NCBI RefSeq assembly: GCF_042654525.1
Contig: NZ_JBHSGP010000008.1
Location: forward strand, 248,001-312,000
From: Geojedonia litorea
GTDB lineage: Bacteria > Bacteroidota > Bacteroidia > Flavobacteriales > Flavobacteriaceae
Length of the DNA stretch: 64,000 nucleotides
Direction: 5' to 3'
Of the stretch, positions 1 to 8,548 are shown in pieces. Position numbers and translations under genes: made by a program. The notes below the pieces were generated by a model. That model was given only the letters and a program-made list of their open reading frames with translations. It made no database searches and was not told the DNA's origin. How positions within the stretch are numbered: the stretch's first letter is position 1; the number at the start of each line of letters is the position of its first letter.

Positions 1-455
1 ACGCGTTTGGCCTCACGAACGTTATAAACCAAATTGGCAAGTATCCAGAATTGTGATGCTGCCAATAAGCCAAAAATAGCTACCCAAATGTAGGGGACAA
101 AAAGTAAAACCCCTTTGTTAAAGTTGAAATTGAAAGCGATACCAAATATTATAAGAGAGATTACCGAGCCAATAAGCGTACGATCTATAATTACATTTAA
201 GGGGTATTTTTCTAATGCCTTATCATAAAAGAAAGACCCAATTACGGCCATTATCGCTGTGAGTACATAGCCTAGTGGTAATGCACTAGAAGTTAATTCA
301 GAAAGAAATAAGGAGCTTATAGTAGGTTTTACAATCAGTAATACACTAATTATAGTGAAAATATTAAGTTGGAGTAAACAAGTTTTGTAAAGCTCGTCTT
401 CCTTGAGGTCAAAAGCCTTTAATATGTATTGTTTTAACGTATCGATGATGGACAT
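1..455 (-). CDS. Npt1/Npt2-like (ATP/ADP translocase-like) membrane protein, N-terminal part
   Basis: Only the first 151 codons lie in the window; the gene runs off the left edge. The ATG is at 455. The fragment is strongly hydrophobic, with about four membrane segments near residues 29-50, 60-76, 92-108 and 117-142. The last one contains the stretch ASQFWILANLVYNVREAKRV, which resembles the nucleotide-transporter-like MFS proteins of Bacteroidota that often carry C-terminal HEAT-repeat and cyclic-nucleotide domains. The family call rests on this one stretch. The substrate, and whether it really exchanges nucleotides, cannot be judged from the fragment. Confidence 0.55.
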   Translation of the reverse strand, partial: MSIIDTLKQYILKAFDLKEDELYKTCLLQLNIFTIISVLLIVKPTISSLFLSELTSSALPLGYVLTAIMAVIGSFFYDKALEKYPLNVIIDRTLIGSVISLIIFGIAFNFNFNKGVLLFVPYIWVAIFGLLAASQFWILANLVYNVREAKR

Positions 456-590
456 GGAGTACCTTACAATTGTTTTTTCAGAAGTTTAAAATCTGAATTT
501 AAAGCTAATATATGTACAAGTCAGCAAATGCCCAAAACAATTGTGACTAGGCTTACCATTGCCACTAAAAAATTAAAATTATCTAGTATT

Positions 591-1514
591 CTAATTGAAC
601 ACCAAACTAATTAGTTCTTTTTTTTTTATGAGTTTTTCTGCGGTTTTGGCTAGATCTCTAATAATTTGTTCACCGTTTGGATCGTCAATAAGGGCAACTA
701 ATATATAACGACGGTCAGGATCATCTCCCCAAACTAAAATAGAATCGGAGTGATAAGTGCGCCATGACCCCGATTTTCTGAATAATGAAGCATTTGGAGC
801 AATCTTTTCGATGGTATTTACAAATTTATGATGAAGATCAGGATTGCCCATAATATCTAACATTTGTTTGGAGCGTTCCCAACTTACCAATCTACCATGT
901 GCTAATAGATAGTAATAACGGCATACCTGATTAACAGTAGCAGCATGGCTTAAATTTTTAATAGGTTCGCGATTAGTATCACCACCGCCACCATAACGTT
1001 TACCTACCCATAGGCCACCACCTTGTTCTTGATCATAAAACATGTATTTTGGGTCGGTCATCACAGCTTCAATCTTCGCGTATCCTAATCGGTCAATCAT
1101 ACGGGTAGAAGCAGGATTGTCAGATTTACTAATCATAAGTCGCATGTCTCTTTTGACCTCTATGGTTTCCCTTAACTCTTTATTTTCTATGGCATCCATA
1201 GCCGAGAGTAGAATGGCTATTTTTGGGAGACTAGCGGCATACATCATATGGTCGCCATTCACACTGGCATAAGTAACCTCTTCAGGGTTACTTAAATCGA
1301 CAATGCCAACGGCCATTTTCTTATTGCTAATCAATTTTGCCCAACTCGCATTTTTTTTTAATTCGCTCTCCAAACTTCTTTGGAAACTTCGTTCTCTCAA
1401 GCTCGCTAAAGGTTTAATGTCTGCATCGTCTGCAAGAATAGGAAGTCCGTCTTGACCGAATGTTGAGAACTGTATTCCCAATATAAGTATAGCAACTAAA
1501 AAGTGTTTATTCAT
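591..1514 (-). CDS. Class A beta-lactamase-like serine hydrolase (exported)
   Basis: A 307-residue protein with an N-terminal signal peptide (MNKHFLVAILILGIQFSTFG). All four class A signatures are present and in order: SLPK (Ser95, Lys98), SDN (131-133), EPIKN (183-187, matching the ExxLN omega-loop motif) and KSG (247-249). It should be a periplasmic enzyme that acylates on serine, either a beta-lactamase or a related peptidoglycan-acting hydrolase. The open frame extends to a TTG at 1544, but that TTG lies inside a TACCTTTG -7-type element (1542-1549), so I chose the ATG at 1514, directly ahead of the signal peptide. The substrate profile cannot be read from sequence. Confidence 0.8.
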   Translation of the reverse strand: MNKHFLVAILILGIQFSTFGQDGLPILADDADIKPLASLRERSFQRSLESELKKNASWAKLISNKKMAVGIVDLSNPEEVTYASVNGDHMMYAASLPKIAILLSAMDAIENKELRETIEVKRDMRLMISKSDNPASTRMIDRLGYAKIEAVMTDPKYMFYDQEQGGGLWVGKRYGGGGDTNREPIKNLSHAATVNQVCRYYYLLAHGRLVSWERSKQMLDIMGNPDLHHKFVNTIEKIAPNASLFRKSGSWRTYHSDSILVWGDDPDRRYILVALIDDPNGEQIIRDLAKTAEKLIKKKELISLVFN

Positions 1515-1541
1515 GTGATACTTAAGCGTTGTAAAATTTTT

Positions 1542-1549
1542 CAAAGGTA
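1542..1549 (-). promoter_or_regulatory. Candidate -7 element TACCTTTG of the beta-lactamase-like gene
   Basis: On the minus strand the octamer TACCTTTG matches the Bacteroidota -7 consensus TAnnTTTG and ends 27 bases before the ATG at 1514. No clear TTG is found about 20 bases further upstream, so the -33 box is weak. Its position argues against the upstream TTG as start codon. Confidence 0.45.
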
Positions 1550-1676
1550 TTTAAATTACTCATTACTAAAGTGTTAAATTTTATATTTCCTGCATTTTAA
1601 TAATTGGCAATAATTACGGCATATAAATGTCTCTTGGATGTTTGGATATGTTAAAATTAACACAAAATTTCAAACT

Positions 1677-2342
1677 TTATAATCTAAAAAGATGTTTGAG
1701 TTGAAGTTCTTTTTTACGTTGTAATAAGGTGGTGGTTTTTAAAAAAATAAGTGCCGTGATTAAGGCATCACCAGCGGCCGTATGCCGATCAGAAATGTCA
1801 ATAGCATAATGTTCGGCAATATCGTCTAAACTACAACGATCTTGTTGAATCAAATTTGATTTGATACGGGTGGCACGGTATAGGTTTACGGTGTCTAATA
1901 CACGGTTTTTCAAAGGAGGGAGGTTATGCCTTTTCAACATTTTATTGAGCATAGTCACATCAAAATTAGCATGATGTGCTACTATAATGCTATTGCCAAT
2001 ATATTGTAATAACTTTGGTATAGTCTCTTCTTCAGTAAAAGTGTCAACACGTTCATGTTGAATCAAACCGTGGATTTCTACAGTGTTTTCATTAAAATGG
2101 TCTTGTTGCAGATAGATTTCAAAAGCATTAGCAACATTGATTTCATAATTTGTAATATCAACGGCACCAATTGAGAGAATACGATCCCTTTCATAATCAA
2201 AACCTGTGGTCTCTGTGTCTAATACCACAAAACGCGTGTTTGATAGTTCTTGAGTAGTTTTTCTTTTGAATAATGCTTCATAGTTTAACCAATACTGTGG
2301 GTAGTTGTTAGAACGGGATTTTATGTTGAAGAACTTTTTCAA
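1677..2342 (-). CDS. 3'-5' exonuclease, DnaQ/PolC-type (DEDDh)
   Basis: This 221-residue protein has the exonuclease motifs of the DNA polymerase III epsilon family: Exo I DTETTGF (about residue 42), Exo II HHANFDV (about 121) and Exo III HTAAGDA (about 187, the DEDDh histidine). It probably degrades single-stranded DNA or RNA ends. The start is a TTG at 2342, immediately after the TAG stop of the upstream CBS-domain gene and in the same frame. No ATG occurs early in the frame, so translation is probably coupled to the upstream gene. It is the last gene of the 5487-1677 operon. Neighbouring DUF294/CBS proteins are often encoded with such exonucleases, which suggests a shared nucleotide-signalling role. 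Confidence 0.85.
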   Translation of the reverse strand: MKKFFNIKSRSNNYPQYWLNYEALFKRKTTQELSNTRFVVLDTETTGFDYERDRILSIGAVDITNYEINVANAFEIYLQQDHFNENTVEIHGLIQHERVDTFTEEETIPKLLQYIGNSIIVAHHANFDVTMLNKMLKRHNLPPLKNRVLDTVNLYRATRIKSNLIQQDRCSLDDIAEHYAIDISDRHTAAGDALITALIFLKTTTLLQRKKELQLKHLFRL

Positions 2343-4262
2343 CTATAATAAGGTACCAAGATTAAACTTTATTTTAATAAGCTCCTGAAGGGTGGCGATG
2401 GTCTTGAAACACCTTTTTAATTTCATCTTTTCTTCTTTGGTGAGTATGGCCAATTTAATAAATCGTCCATTATCCTTATTAAGGAGACCATGCTTGGTTC
2501 TAAATTTTAAAAGGGCTTTAAATGCGTACGAACACGATAAATATAAGTCTTTATCTTCAGGAAAAAGTTCTGCTAGTTTTTCAAAACGTTCAGCAGTATT
2601 GTTGATATTCTTAATTTGATAATTTAAAATTAATACACGTCCAGCATCAATAAGGGGCAACAAGGCTCGTTTTTTAAGATCAAATAGGTCCTTGTATTCC
2701 CCATCACTTTCTACTAAAAACTGTCTAAAGAACCCAAGGGGAGAAGCACTACGTAAAGCACTGGCAGCCAATTTTGAAATAAATAAATTGTTGTTCTTGA
2801 CAAGTTTTAAAGTATGCTCTGATAAGGCATTAGTTAAAGCGGCATCACCATAACTAATATCAAAATCGAAAAAAATAGAACTCAATAAAATTTCGTCATT
2901 TCCTGTATTTGAAGTCCAACTTGTAAATTGTTGTTTCCATTCGTCAAGACTTAAGCAATAACTTGGGTTTTTAGCCATGATGTCGGCATCACAAAATTCA
3001 AAACCTATTGCGCTTAGACGTTTGTTTATTTTTTTTGAAAGTTGCAAAAAATAGGCTCTTGTAACTTCAATAGTTTGGGTGTCAACAGTTTCAAAAACTA
3101 TAGCATTATCTTGGTCAGTATGTAGTAATTGTTCTTTTCGTCCTTGACTGCCCATAGACATCCAAGCAAATTTTACAGGTGGAGGCGTTTCCATTTTATC
3201 AATACAACGCTCTATAATTCGTTTAATAGTGGCATCATTAAGCTCAAAAATAATTTTGCTGGTATGGGTGAGCGGTATGTTTTGAGAAATATAACCATCT
3301 AATAGAATCATGATTTTACCTCGTATGCGCTTTAGTTCTTTGGTGCTTTTAGCACGTTTAATGGCTTTCATTAATACGGCGGGATTACTACCTTTCATCA
3401 CTACCATATCATGATTGGCCACCAATCCAATAATTTTTGTATTGGGAGTTCCATCTTCGGTTATGCATATATGCCCAACACGATGCTTCATCATAGTGAT
3501 TTGGACTTGGGCAATAGTAATATTTTTAGGATAACATAATACAGGTGCGCTCATAATACTCGATACGCGATCATCTATAGTATGCATGCCTGTGGCCACT
3601 TTTGTGCGTAAATCTTTATCAGTAATAATACCTGCTGGCATACCATTATTTTCAACTACTATTGAGCTAATATTCTTTTCGCTCATAAGTGTTGCTGCTC
3701 GTTTTATTTTGGCCGAAGGTTTTACGGTAACTACTTTTTTGATATACTTAACGGGCTGAAGTTCGAAGAGATAATCATCTTCAGCACTCACTATTTCAGA
3801 ATTGGAATAAAACTGTTTGTGATGCTCTTTAGAAAAGGGATTTTCGGTGTTGGATGCAAAACTTTCTATAAGGTAATTTCCAATTTGTGTATTGGCGATT
3901 GCCATTGGCCTGAATAAGGATATGGAGATGGCATAAAGAATCGTCTCTTCTTCTGTTCGTGCCGTATTGGTATAGGTTTCCTTGGCAAATAATGGACGAA
4001 GTCCAAACACATCACCTTCATCAAATCTGTCAATCACCGCAGTGGAGGTGTCAATTTTCTTAATTAAAGAAATGGCTCCTTTGTTAATAATATAAAAGTG
4101 ATTATGAAGGGCTTCACCTTGATTGTAAATTGTTTTTCCCTTTTCGAGATATTTAATTTTAACTTCTTTTGAAATGTCTAAAAGGGCAGAAGCAGACAGC
4201 AAATCAAACGGAGGAAACTGTTTTAAAAAGTCGGCAACGCGTTTGGCTATGGTATTGTTCAT
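2343..4262 (-). CDS. Cyclic-nucleotide-binding / CBS / DUF294 nucleotidyltransferase-like protein
   Basis: A 639-residue multidomain protein. Residues about 15-135 form a cNMP-binding fold, about 170-300 hold two CBS motifs (including SSIVVENNGMPAGIITDKDL), about 340-470 are a GlnD-like nucleotidyltransferase domain with GSQGRKEQLLHTDQDNAIVF, and the rest is the helical DUF294 C-terminal domain. The G-S-x-G-R-x-E and D-x-D residues are retained, so catalysis is possible. Proteins of this build are thought to sense adenosine nucleotides, but their reaction is unknown. The start overlaps the stop of the PrsW gene by ATGA (4259-4262), and the stop abuts the exonuclease gene. Confidence 0.85.
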   Translation of the reverse strand: MNNTIAKRVADFLKQFPPFDLLSASALLDISKEVKIKYLEKGKTIYNQGEALHNHFYIINKGAISLIKKIDTSTAVIDRFDEGDVFGLRPLFAKETYTNTARTEEETILYAISISLFRPMAIANTQIGNYLIESFASNTENPFSKEHHKQFYSNSEIVSAEDDYLFELQPVKYIKKVVTVKPSAKIKRAATLMSEKNISSIVVENNGMPAGIITDKDLRTKVATGMHTIDDRVSSIMSAPVLCYPKNITIAQVQITMMKHRVGHICITEDGTPNTKIIGLVANHDMVVMKGSNPAVLMKAIKRAKSTKELKRIRGKIMILLDGYISQNIPLTHTSKIIFELNDATIKRIIERCIDKMETPPPVKFAWMSMGSQGRKEQLLHTDQDNAIVFETVDTQTIEVTRAYFLQLSKKINKRLSAIGFEFCDADIMAKNPSYCLSLDEWKQQFTSWTSNTGNDEILLSSIFFDFDISYGDAALTNALSEHTLKLVKNNNLFISKLAASALRSASPLGFFRQFLVESDGEYKDLFDLKKRALLPLIDAGRVLILNYQIKNINNTAERFEKLAELFPEDKDLYLSCSYAFKALLKFRTKHGLLNKDNGRFIKLAILTKEEKMKLKRCFKTIATLQELIKIKFNLGTLL

Positions 4263-4933
4263 GGTTTAAAGGTTGAAATTTCCTGATGCTTTTTAATTGC
4301 TTTTCTAGAAAAGAATAGTCCAACACCTAAAGAGATAAAGGCACCAATCCATACACCTGGTATAAAATCAATAAATAAGAAAAAGTCATAGGCGCCATGG
4401 AAAAAAACAGCCAATCCTAAACCGGTGAAATTCATTAAAGTTCTATTCTTTGCAAATTTGGCTTTGCCCATATAATAACCCATTAGTATAGCAAAGGTAG
4501 CATGCGCGGGTACGGCAGTGAATGCTCTTAATACAGCGACCTCATAGCCACCAACAATCACATAAAATATGTTTTCGGTGGCAGCAAACCCCATAGAAAC
4601 CATAACGGCATAAATAATACCATCAAAAGGCTCATTAAATGCCCGTCTAGGTTGAGATACGTACCGTACAATGACATATTTACTAAACTCTTCGGAAAGG
4701 GCAACCACAAAAAATGCCTTGACAAACTGTTGCCAGATACTGTGATCATTTTTTAGTGGTAGTAATATATCAAAACCTAAATAGAGTATGGTAGTTATGA
4801 TAATACTTACAATGGCACCAAACACAAAGCTCATTAACAATAATCGTTTGGGTTCCTTCTCGTATTTATCCTTAATGTAGATGTAAATAATAACAATTAG
4901 TACAGGTGCTATTGCGGCTAAAAGTAAATTCAT
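4259..4933 (-). CDS. PrsW family intramembrane metalloprotease
   Basis: A 224-residue protein with about seven membrane helices and the PrsW signatures: ALSEEFSKY (the EExxK motif, near residue 80), ATENIFY, VPAHATFAILMGYYMG and VFFHGAYDFF. The glutamates and histidines should bind the catalytic metal within the membrane. In Bacillus, PrsW cleaves an anti-sigma factor; the target here is unknown. ATGA overlaps link it to the Nudix gene upstream (4930-4933) and the CBS/DUF294 gene downstream, so the four genes form one operon. The two sigma/anti-sigma pairs elsewhere in the window are possible but unproven substrates. Confidence 0.85.
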   Translation of the reverse strand: MNLLLAAIAPVLIVIIYIYIKDKYEKEPKRLLLMSFVFGAIVSIIITTILYLGFDILLPLKNDHSIWQQFVKAFFVVALSEEFSKYVIVRYVSQPRRAFNEPFDGIIYAVMVSMGFAATENIFYVIVGGYEVAVLRAFTAVPAHATFAILMGYYMGKAKFAKNRTLMNFTGLGLAVFFHGAYDFFLFIDFIPGVWIGAFISLGVGLFFSRKAIKKHQEISTFKP

Positions 4934-5487
4934 TTAGAGTGTAATGTGTTTGTTATGGCTTGTAAAACAGCTTTGTAATACTTGGCATTGGTAGCTACAA
5001 AATGATTATTAGATCTGCTGTTTTTCAATAATTGCTTAAAGTCTTCAATAGAAACTAGTTTTAAGTCTTCCACTTCATCGTATTGAGGTGTAAGGGCGCT
5101 TAATTCTACTTTGAGCTCACAGATGAAGGTATGATGAAATTCATTGTCCTTAATACCATTGGGATAGGATTGAAAACACTCAAATACGCCAATTTTTTGT
5201 AATTCATCTTCTTGAACGGTCAATCCTATTTCTTCTTTAACTTCGCGCACAGCTCCAGAACTTAAGGTCTCACCAGCATCAATATGCCCTGCAACAGACA
5301 CATCCCACAGCAATGGACAAATAATCTTTGAAGCTGCTCGTTGTTGTAGTAAAATCTTGCCATTGGCCGTATAAAACCAAATGTGCGCCGTATTATGGTA
5401 ATGTCCTTGACTATGGATTTCAGACTTTGGAGCCGACTTACCTGTTGGGTCACCAGTTCGTGTAACAATATCTATATACTCTTCCAT
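4930..5487 (-). CDS. Nudix hydrolase (isopentenyl-diphosphate isomerase-like)
   Basis: This 185-residue protein carries a complete Nudix box (G-x5-E-x7-R-E-V-x-E-E-I-G-L), spanning about residues 67-89 and starting GHIDAGETLSSGAVREVKEE. The N-terminal layout (EEYIDIVTRTGDPTG) resembles Nudix proteins annotated as type 1 isopentenyl-diphosphate isomerase-like rather than MutT. It probably hydrolyses a nucleoside-diphosphate-linked compound. It is the first gene of the 5487-1677 operon and lies just after a bidirectional terminator hairpin. Confidence 0.85.
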   Translation of the reverse strand: MEEYIDIVTRTGDPTGKSAPKSEIHSQGHYHNTAHIWFYTANGKILLQQRAASKIICPLLWDVSVAGHIDAGETLSSGAVREVKEEIGLTVQEDELQKIGVFECFQSYPNGIKDNEFHHTFICELKVELSALTPQYDEVEDLKLVSIEDFKQLLKNSRSNNHFVATNAKYYKAVLQAITNTLHSK

Positions 5488-5495
5488 AATAGAAA

Positions 5496-5520
5496 AAGCC
5501 TCATTATGAGGCTTCTTTTT
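5496..5520. terminator. Rho-independent terminator between M42 peptidase and Nudix genes
   Basis: AAGCCTCA-TTA-TGAGGCTT can form an 8-bp stem with short T runs on both sides. On the minus strand it starts 5 bases after the M42 peptidase stop and ends it before the Nudix gene at 5487. Confidence 0.75.
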
Positions 5521-6607
5521 ATTTAAAATAACTGAATGTTTCGCCGTTTTTAATAGTTAATAAGGTCTCATAAATCAATCGAATAACATTTTCCACATCA
5601 TCTTTATGTACCATTTCAACTGTGGTATGCATATAACGCAGTGGCAGTGATATTAACGCCGAGGCTACACCGCCATTACTATAGGCAAAAGCATCTGTAT
5701 CAGTGCCTGTAGCTTTTGATAAGGCCGACCTTTGAAATGGAATCTTATGTTTTTCGGCAGTATCGGTAATGAGATCACGCAGTTTTTGTTGAACCGCTGG
5801 CGCATAGGCCACTACTGGTCCTTTACCCAATTCTAAATGACCTTCTTTTTTCTTATCGATCATAGGTGTAGTGGTATCATGCGTCACATCGGTAACGATA
5901 GCAACATTTGGTTTGATGGTTTGGGTAATCATTTCGGCACCACGTAAGCCAATTTCTTCTTGCACCGAGTTGGTAATATATAGGCCAAAAGGCAGCGACT
6001 TTTTGTTTTCATGTAATAATCGTGCTACTTCGGCAATCATAAAGCCACCCATACGGTTGTCTAGAGCTCTGCACACAAATTTATCCTTATTTAATACATG
6101 AAATTCATCTGGATAGGTAATCACGCAACCTACATGTACCCCTAATTTCTCAACATCCTCTTTTTTTGAACATCCCACATCAATAAAGATGTTTTCTAAT
6201 TTAGGAGGCTCTTCTTTCGATTTATCTCTAACATGAATTGCTGGCCAACCAAATACACCTTTTACAATGCCTTTTTTGGTGTGAATGTTCACAATTTTAC
6301 TTGGTGCTATTTGATGATCGCTTCCGCCATTTCTAATGACATAAATCAATCCATTGTCAGATATATAATTAACGTACCATGAAATTTCATCGGCATGCCC
6401 TTCAATAACCACTTTATATTTTGCTTTGGGATTGATGACCCCAACCGCAGTACCATAGGTGTCAGTAATAAACTCATCCACATAAGGTTTTAGATAATCC
6501 ATCCATATGTTTTGCCCATCCCATTCATAACCCGTTGGTGCGGCATTATTTAAATAACTAGTTAAAAAGTCCATAGACTTTTTGTTGAGTACCTTCTTTT
6601 TCGCCAT
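5519..6607 (-). CDS. M42 family metallopeptidase (aminopeptidase)
   Basis: A 362-residue cytosolic-type aminopeptidase with the M42 metal and catalytic motifs: GHADEISW (about 71-78), DNRMGG (about 182-187, bridging aspartate), EEIGLRGAE (about 216-224), VTHD (about 240) and a C-terminal HTTVEMVHKDD. This is the FrvX/glutamyl-aminopeptidase branch, which trims N-terminal residues from peptides with a dinuclear metal centre. Length is normal. The gene is monocistronic: it is followed by the hairpin at 5496-5520 and diverges from the DUF4294 gene. Confidence 0.9.
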   Translation of the reverse strand: MAKKKVLNKKSMDFLTSYLNNAAPTGYEWDGQNIWMDYLKPYVDEFITDTYGTAVGVINPKAKYKVVIEGHADEISWYVNYISDNGLIYVIRNGGSDHQIAPSKIVNIHTKKGIVKGVFGWPAIHVRDKSKEEPPKLENIFIDVGCSKKEDVEKLGVHVGCVITYPDEFHVLNKDKFVCRALDNRMGGFMIAEVARLLHENKKSLPFGLYITNSVQEEIGLRGAEMITQTIKPNVAIVTDVTHDTTTPMIDKKKEGHLELGKGPVVAYAPAVQQKLRDLITDTAEKHKIPFQRSALSKATGTDTDAFAYSNGGVASALISLPLRYMHTTVEMVHKDDVENVIRLIYETLLTIKNGETFSYFK

Positions 6608-6720
6608 TGATAAAAATTTTGCTCTAAAATAATAATATTAATACGAATTTAAGGTTTAAGCATATGTAAATTATTAATTTTACCGAGCAAATTGGAACGG
6701 TTTTAGTTCCTTGTGTTATT

Positions 6721-7401
6721 ATGAAGATTTTAAGCTACATATTCCTTCTTTGTCCCTTGTTAAGTTTCGCCCAACGCGAACCTGTTCAGCAAGATACCAC
6801 AGACGTTGAATATTATTACATTGAAGGTGATTCCATAGCGAAAACCATCATTGATCTCGATGAGGTCATTATACTCAACAAACTCGATTTTAAAAGTAGG
6901 GAAGAACGTATTCGCTACTTGATTTTAAAACGAAAAACTATAAAAGTATATCCGTATGCCAAATTGGCTGCCGAGCGCCTAATTGCCTTAAATGAACGCT
7001 TGGAAACTTTAAAACGTAAAAGTGATAAACGACGCTATGCTAAAATAATCCAACGCTATATAGAAGATGAATTTTCAGCAGAGCTTAAAAAATTGACGCG
7101 AACTGAAGGACAAATTTTGATTAAACTTATTCATCGGCAAACAGGAAAAACGACTTTTGATCTTATTAAGGAGTTAAGAAGTGGTTGGCGTGCCTTTTGG
7201 TTTCAAAATACAGCGCGATTGTTCGATATTTCCTTAAAAGTAGAATTCGATCCAGTTAATGTTAAGGAAGATTTTTTAATAGAAGACATTTTAGAGCGCG
7301 CCTTTCAAAATAGACAATTGGTACGACAGCAACCTGCAATTGATTTCGATTTTTATGACTTGACCGATAAGTGGTTAGGCGCAACTACCAAAAACAAGTA
7401 A
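6721..7401 (+). CDS. DUF4294 family exported protein
   Basis: A 226-residue protein with a signal peptide (MKILSYIFLLCPLLSFAQ) and a DUF4294-type body. The core (IDLDEVIILNKLDFKSREER, then KVYPYAKLAAERL) is rich in charged helices. DUF4294 is a conserved Bacteroidota family without assigned function. The stop overlaps the start of the hemolysin III gene by one base (TAATG at 7399-7403), so the two are co-translated. A short inverted repeat (GGAAC / GTTCC, 6693-6709) lies just ahead of the start codon. Confidence 0.75.
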   Translation: MKILSYIFLLCPLLSFAQREPVQQDTTDVEYYYIEGDSIAKTIIDLDEVIILNKLDFKSREERIRYLILKRKTIKVYPYAKLAAERLIALNERLETLKRKSDKRRYAKIIQRYIEDEFSAELKKLTRTEGQILIKLIHRQTGKTTFDLIKELRSGWRAFWFQNTARLFDISLKVEFDPVNVKEDFLIEDILERAFQNRQLVRQQPAIDFDFYDLTDKWLGATTKNK

Positions 7402-8027
7402 TGCGATATCAATCTCCAGTAGAAGAACGTTGGAATGCCTGGAGCCACGGATTGGGCACACTTCTTGGGATTATAGGCCTGTTTATCCTTCTTCAGAGAT
7501 GTAATTCAGAATCTGAAATTGATGTATTTAGTGTTAGTATTTATGGACTATCTATTATTATTTTATTCCTGGCCTCAACACTTTACCATTCCATTACTAA
7601 TGAAAGTCGAAAGCATTATTTTAGGATTGTAGATCACATCAGTATTTATTTGCTAATTGCTGGTACATATACGCCTGTGCTACTTATTATGTTACCCGAA
7701 AGTAAAGGGTGGCTTTTATTTTGGTTGGTTTGGGGCATTGCACTTTTTGGAGTAGTTCTAAAATTGTTCTTTACCGGAAGGTTTGAAATATTCTCAACCT
7801 TATTATACTTGGTCATGGGTTGGCTCATTGTGTTTGATTATACGTTCTTATCAAAGCTTATGGACCCTACTGGTTTACAACTTTTGTTTGCCGGTGGTGC
7901 ATTTTATACTTTAGGTATTATATTCTATGTTTTTGAAAAGATCCCATTTAATCATGTTATCTGGCATATCTTCGTGCTTGGTGGGGCCATTTGTCATTAT
8001 TTAATGATTTTATTTTTTGTGATTTAG
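7401..8027 (+). CDS. Hemolysin III family (PAQR) membrane protein
   Basis: A 208-residue seven-helix protein. It begins MRYQSPVEERWNAWSHGLGT, contains STLYHS (about residue 57) and FRIVDHISIYLLIAGTYTPV, and ends IWHIFVLGGAICHYL. These are the conserved Ser/His/Asp positions of the YqfA/hemolysin III-PAQR family, which form a putative metal-dependent membrane hydrolase site. The ATG at 7401 overlaps the previous stop. An in-frame GTG at 7371 would extend into the DUF4294 coding region and is less likely. The true activity of bacterial members is unclear. Confidence 0.85.
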   Translation: MRYQSPVEERWNAWSHGLGTLLGIIGLFILLQRCNSESEIDVFSVSIYGLSIIILFLASTLYHSITNESRKHYFRIVDHISIYLLIAGTYTPVLLIMLPESKGWLLFWLVWGIALFGVVLKLFFTGRFEIFSTLLYLVMGWLIVFDYTFLSKLMDPTGLQLLFAGGAFYTLGIIFYVFEKIPFNHVIWHIFVLGGAICHYLMILFFVI

Positions 8028-8053
8028 GGAAAACACTAACTTTAATCCTAATT

Positions 8054-8548
8054 ATGACCAGTATTATTCGCGCAACAACACCTGAAGCCTTTCAACAAAT
8101 AGCTCAAATGGCCAATATCATTTGGCGTGAGCATTATACTTCCATTATTGGGAACGCTCAAGTAGATTATATGCTGGGAAAATTTCAATCGGTTGATGCT
8201 ATTGCAGAGCAGGTTGAAAGCGGTTACGAATATTATACCATTGATTTTAACGATGAACCTGTTGGCTACTTATCCATTAAGCAAGATGAAGACGTTTTGT
8301 TTTTAAGTAAAATTTATATCCTTAAGCCATTTAGAGGAAAGAAAATAGGGCAAAAGGCCATGCAATTTATCGAATCAAGAGCAAGAGAACTTGAATGTAC
8401 ACAATTGCAACTTACCGTGAATAAAAACAATACCAACTCTATTTTAGCTTATGAGCGACTAGGTTTTGAGAAAGTTGAGACTATGGTAATTGATATAGGT
8501 AGTGGCTTTGTAATGGACGATTTTAGAATGGAGAAGAATCTTTCCTAA
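8054..8548 (+). CDS. GNAT family N-acetyltransferase
   Basis: A 164-residue acetyltransferase. Motif A, which binds acetyl-CoA, is visible as LKPFRGKKIGQKAMQFIE (about residues 93-110), followed by the motif B helix NSILAYERLGFEKVE. The start is the ATG at 8054; a TTG extension to 7991 would overlap the hemolysin III gene. The substrate is unknown, and the layout resembles protein N-terminal or small-amine acetyltransferases. Its last four bases overlap the convergent DUF4268 gene. Confidence 0.85.
   Translation: MTSIIRATTPEAFQQIAQMANIIWREHYTSIIGNAQVDYMLGKFQSVDAIAEQVESGYEYYTIDFNDEPVGYLSIKQDEDVLFLSKIYILKPFRGKKIGQKAMQFIESRARELECTQLQLTVNKNNTNSILAYERLGFEKVETMVIDIGSGFVMDDFRMEKNLS

Noticed and set aside
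1042..1272. Plus-strand open frame inside the beta-lactamase-like gene
   Set aside because: Antisense to a well-supported gene, with no promoter and no recognisable protein features.
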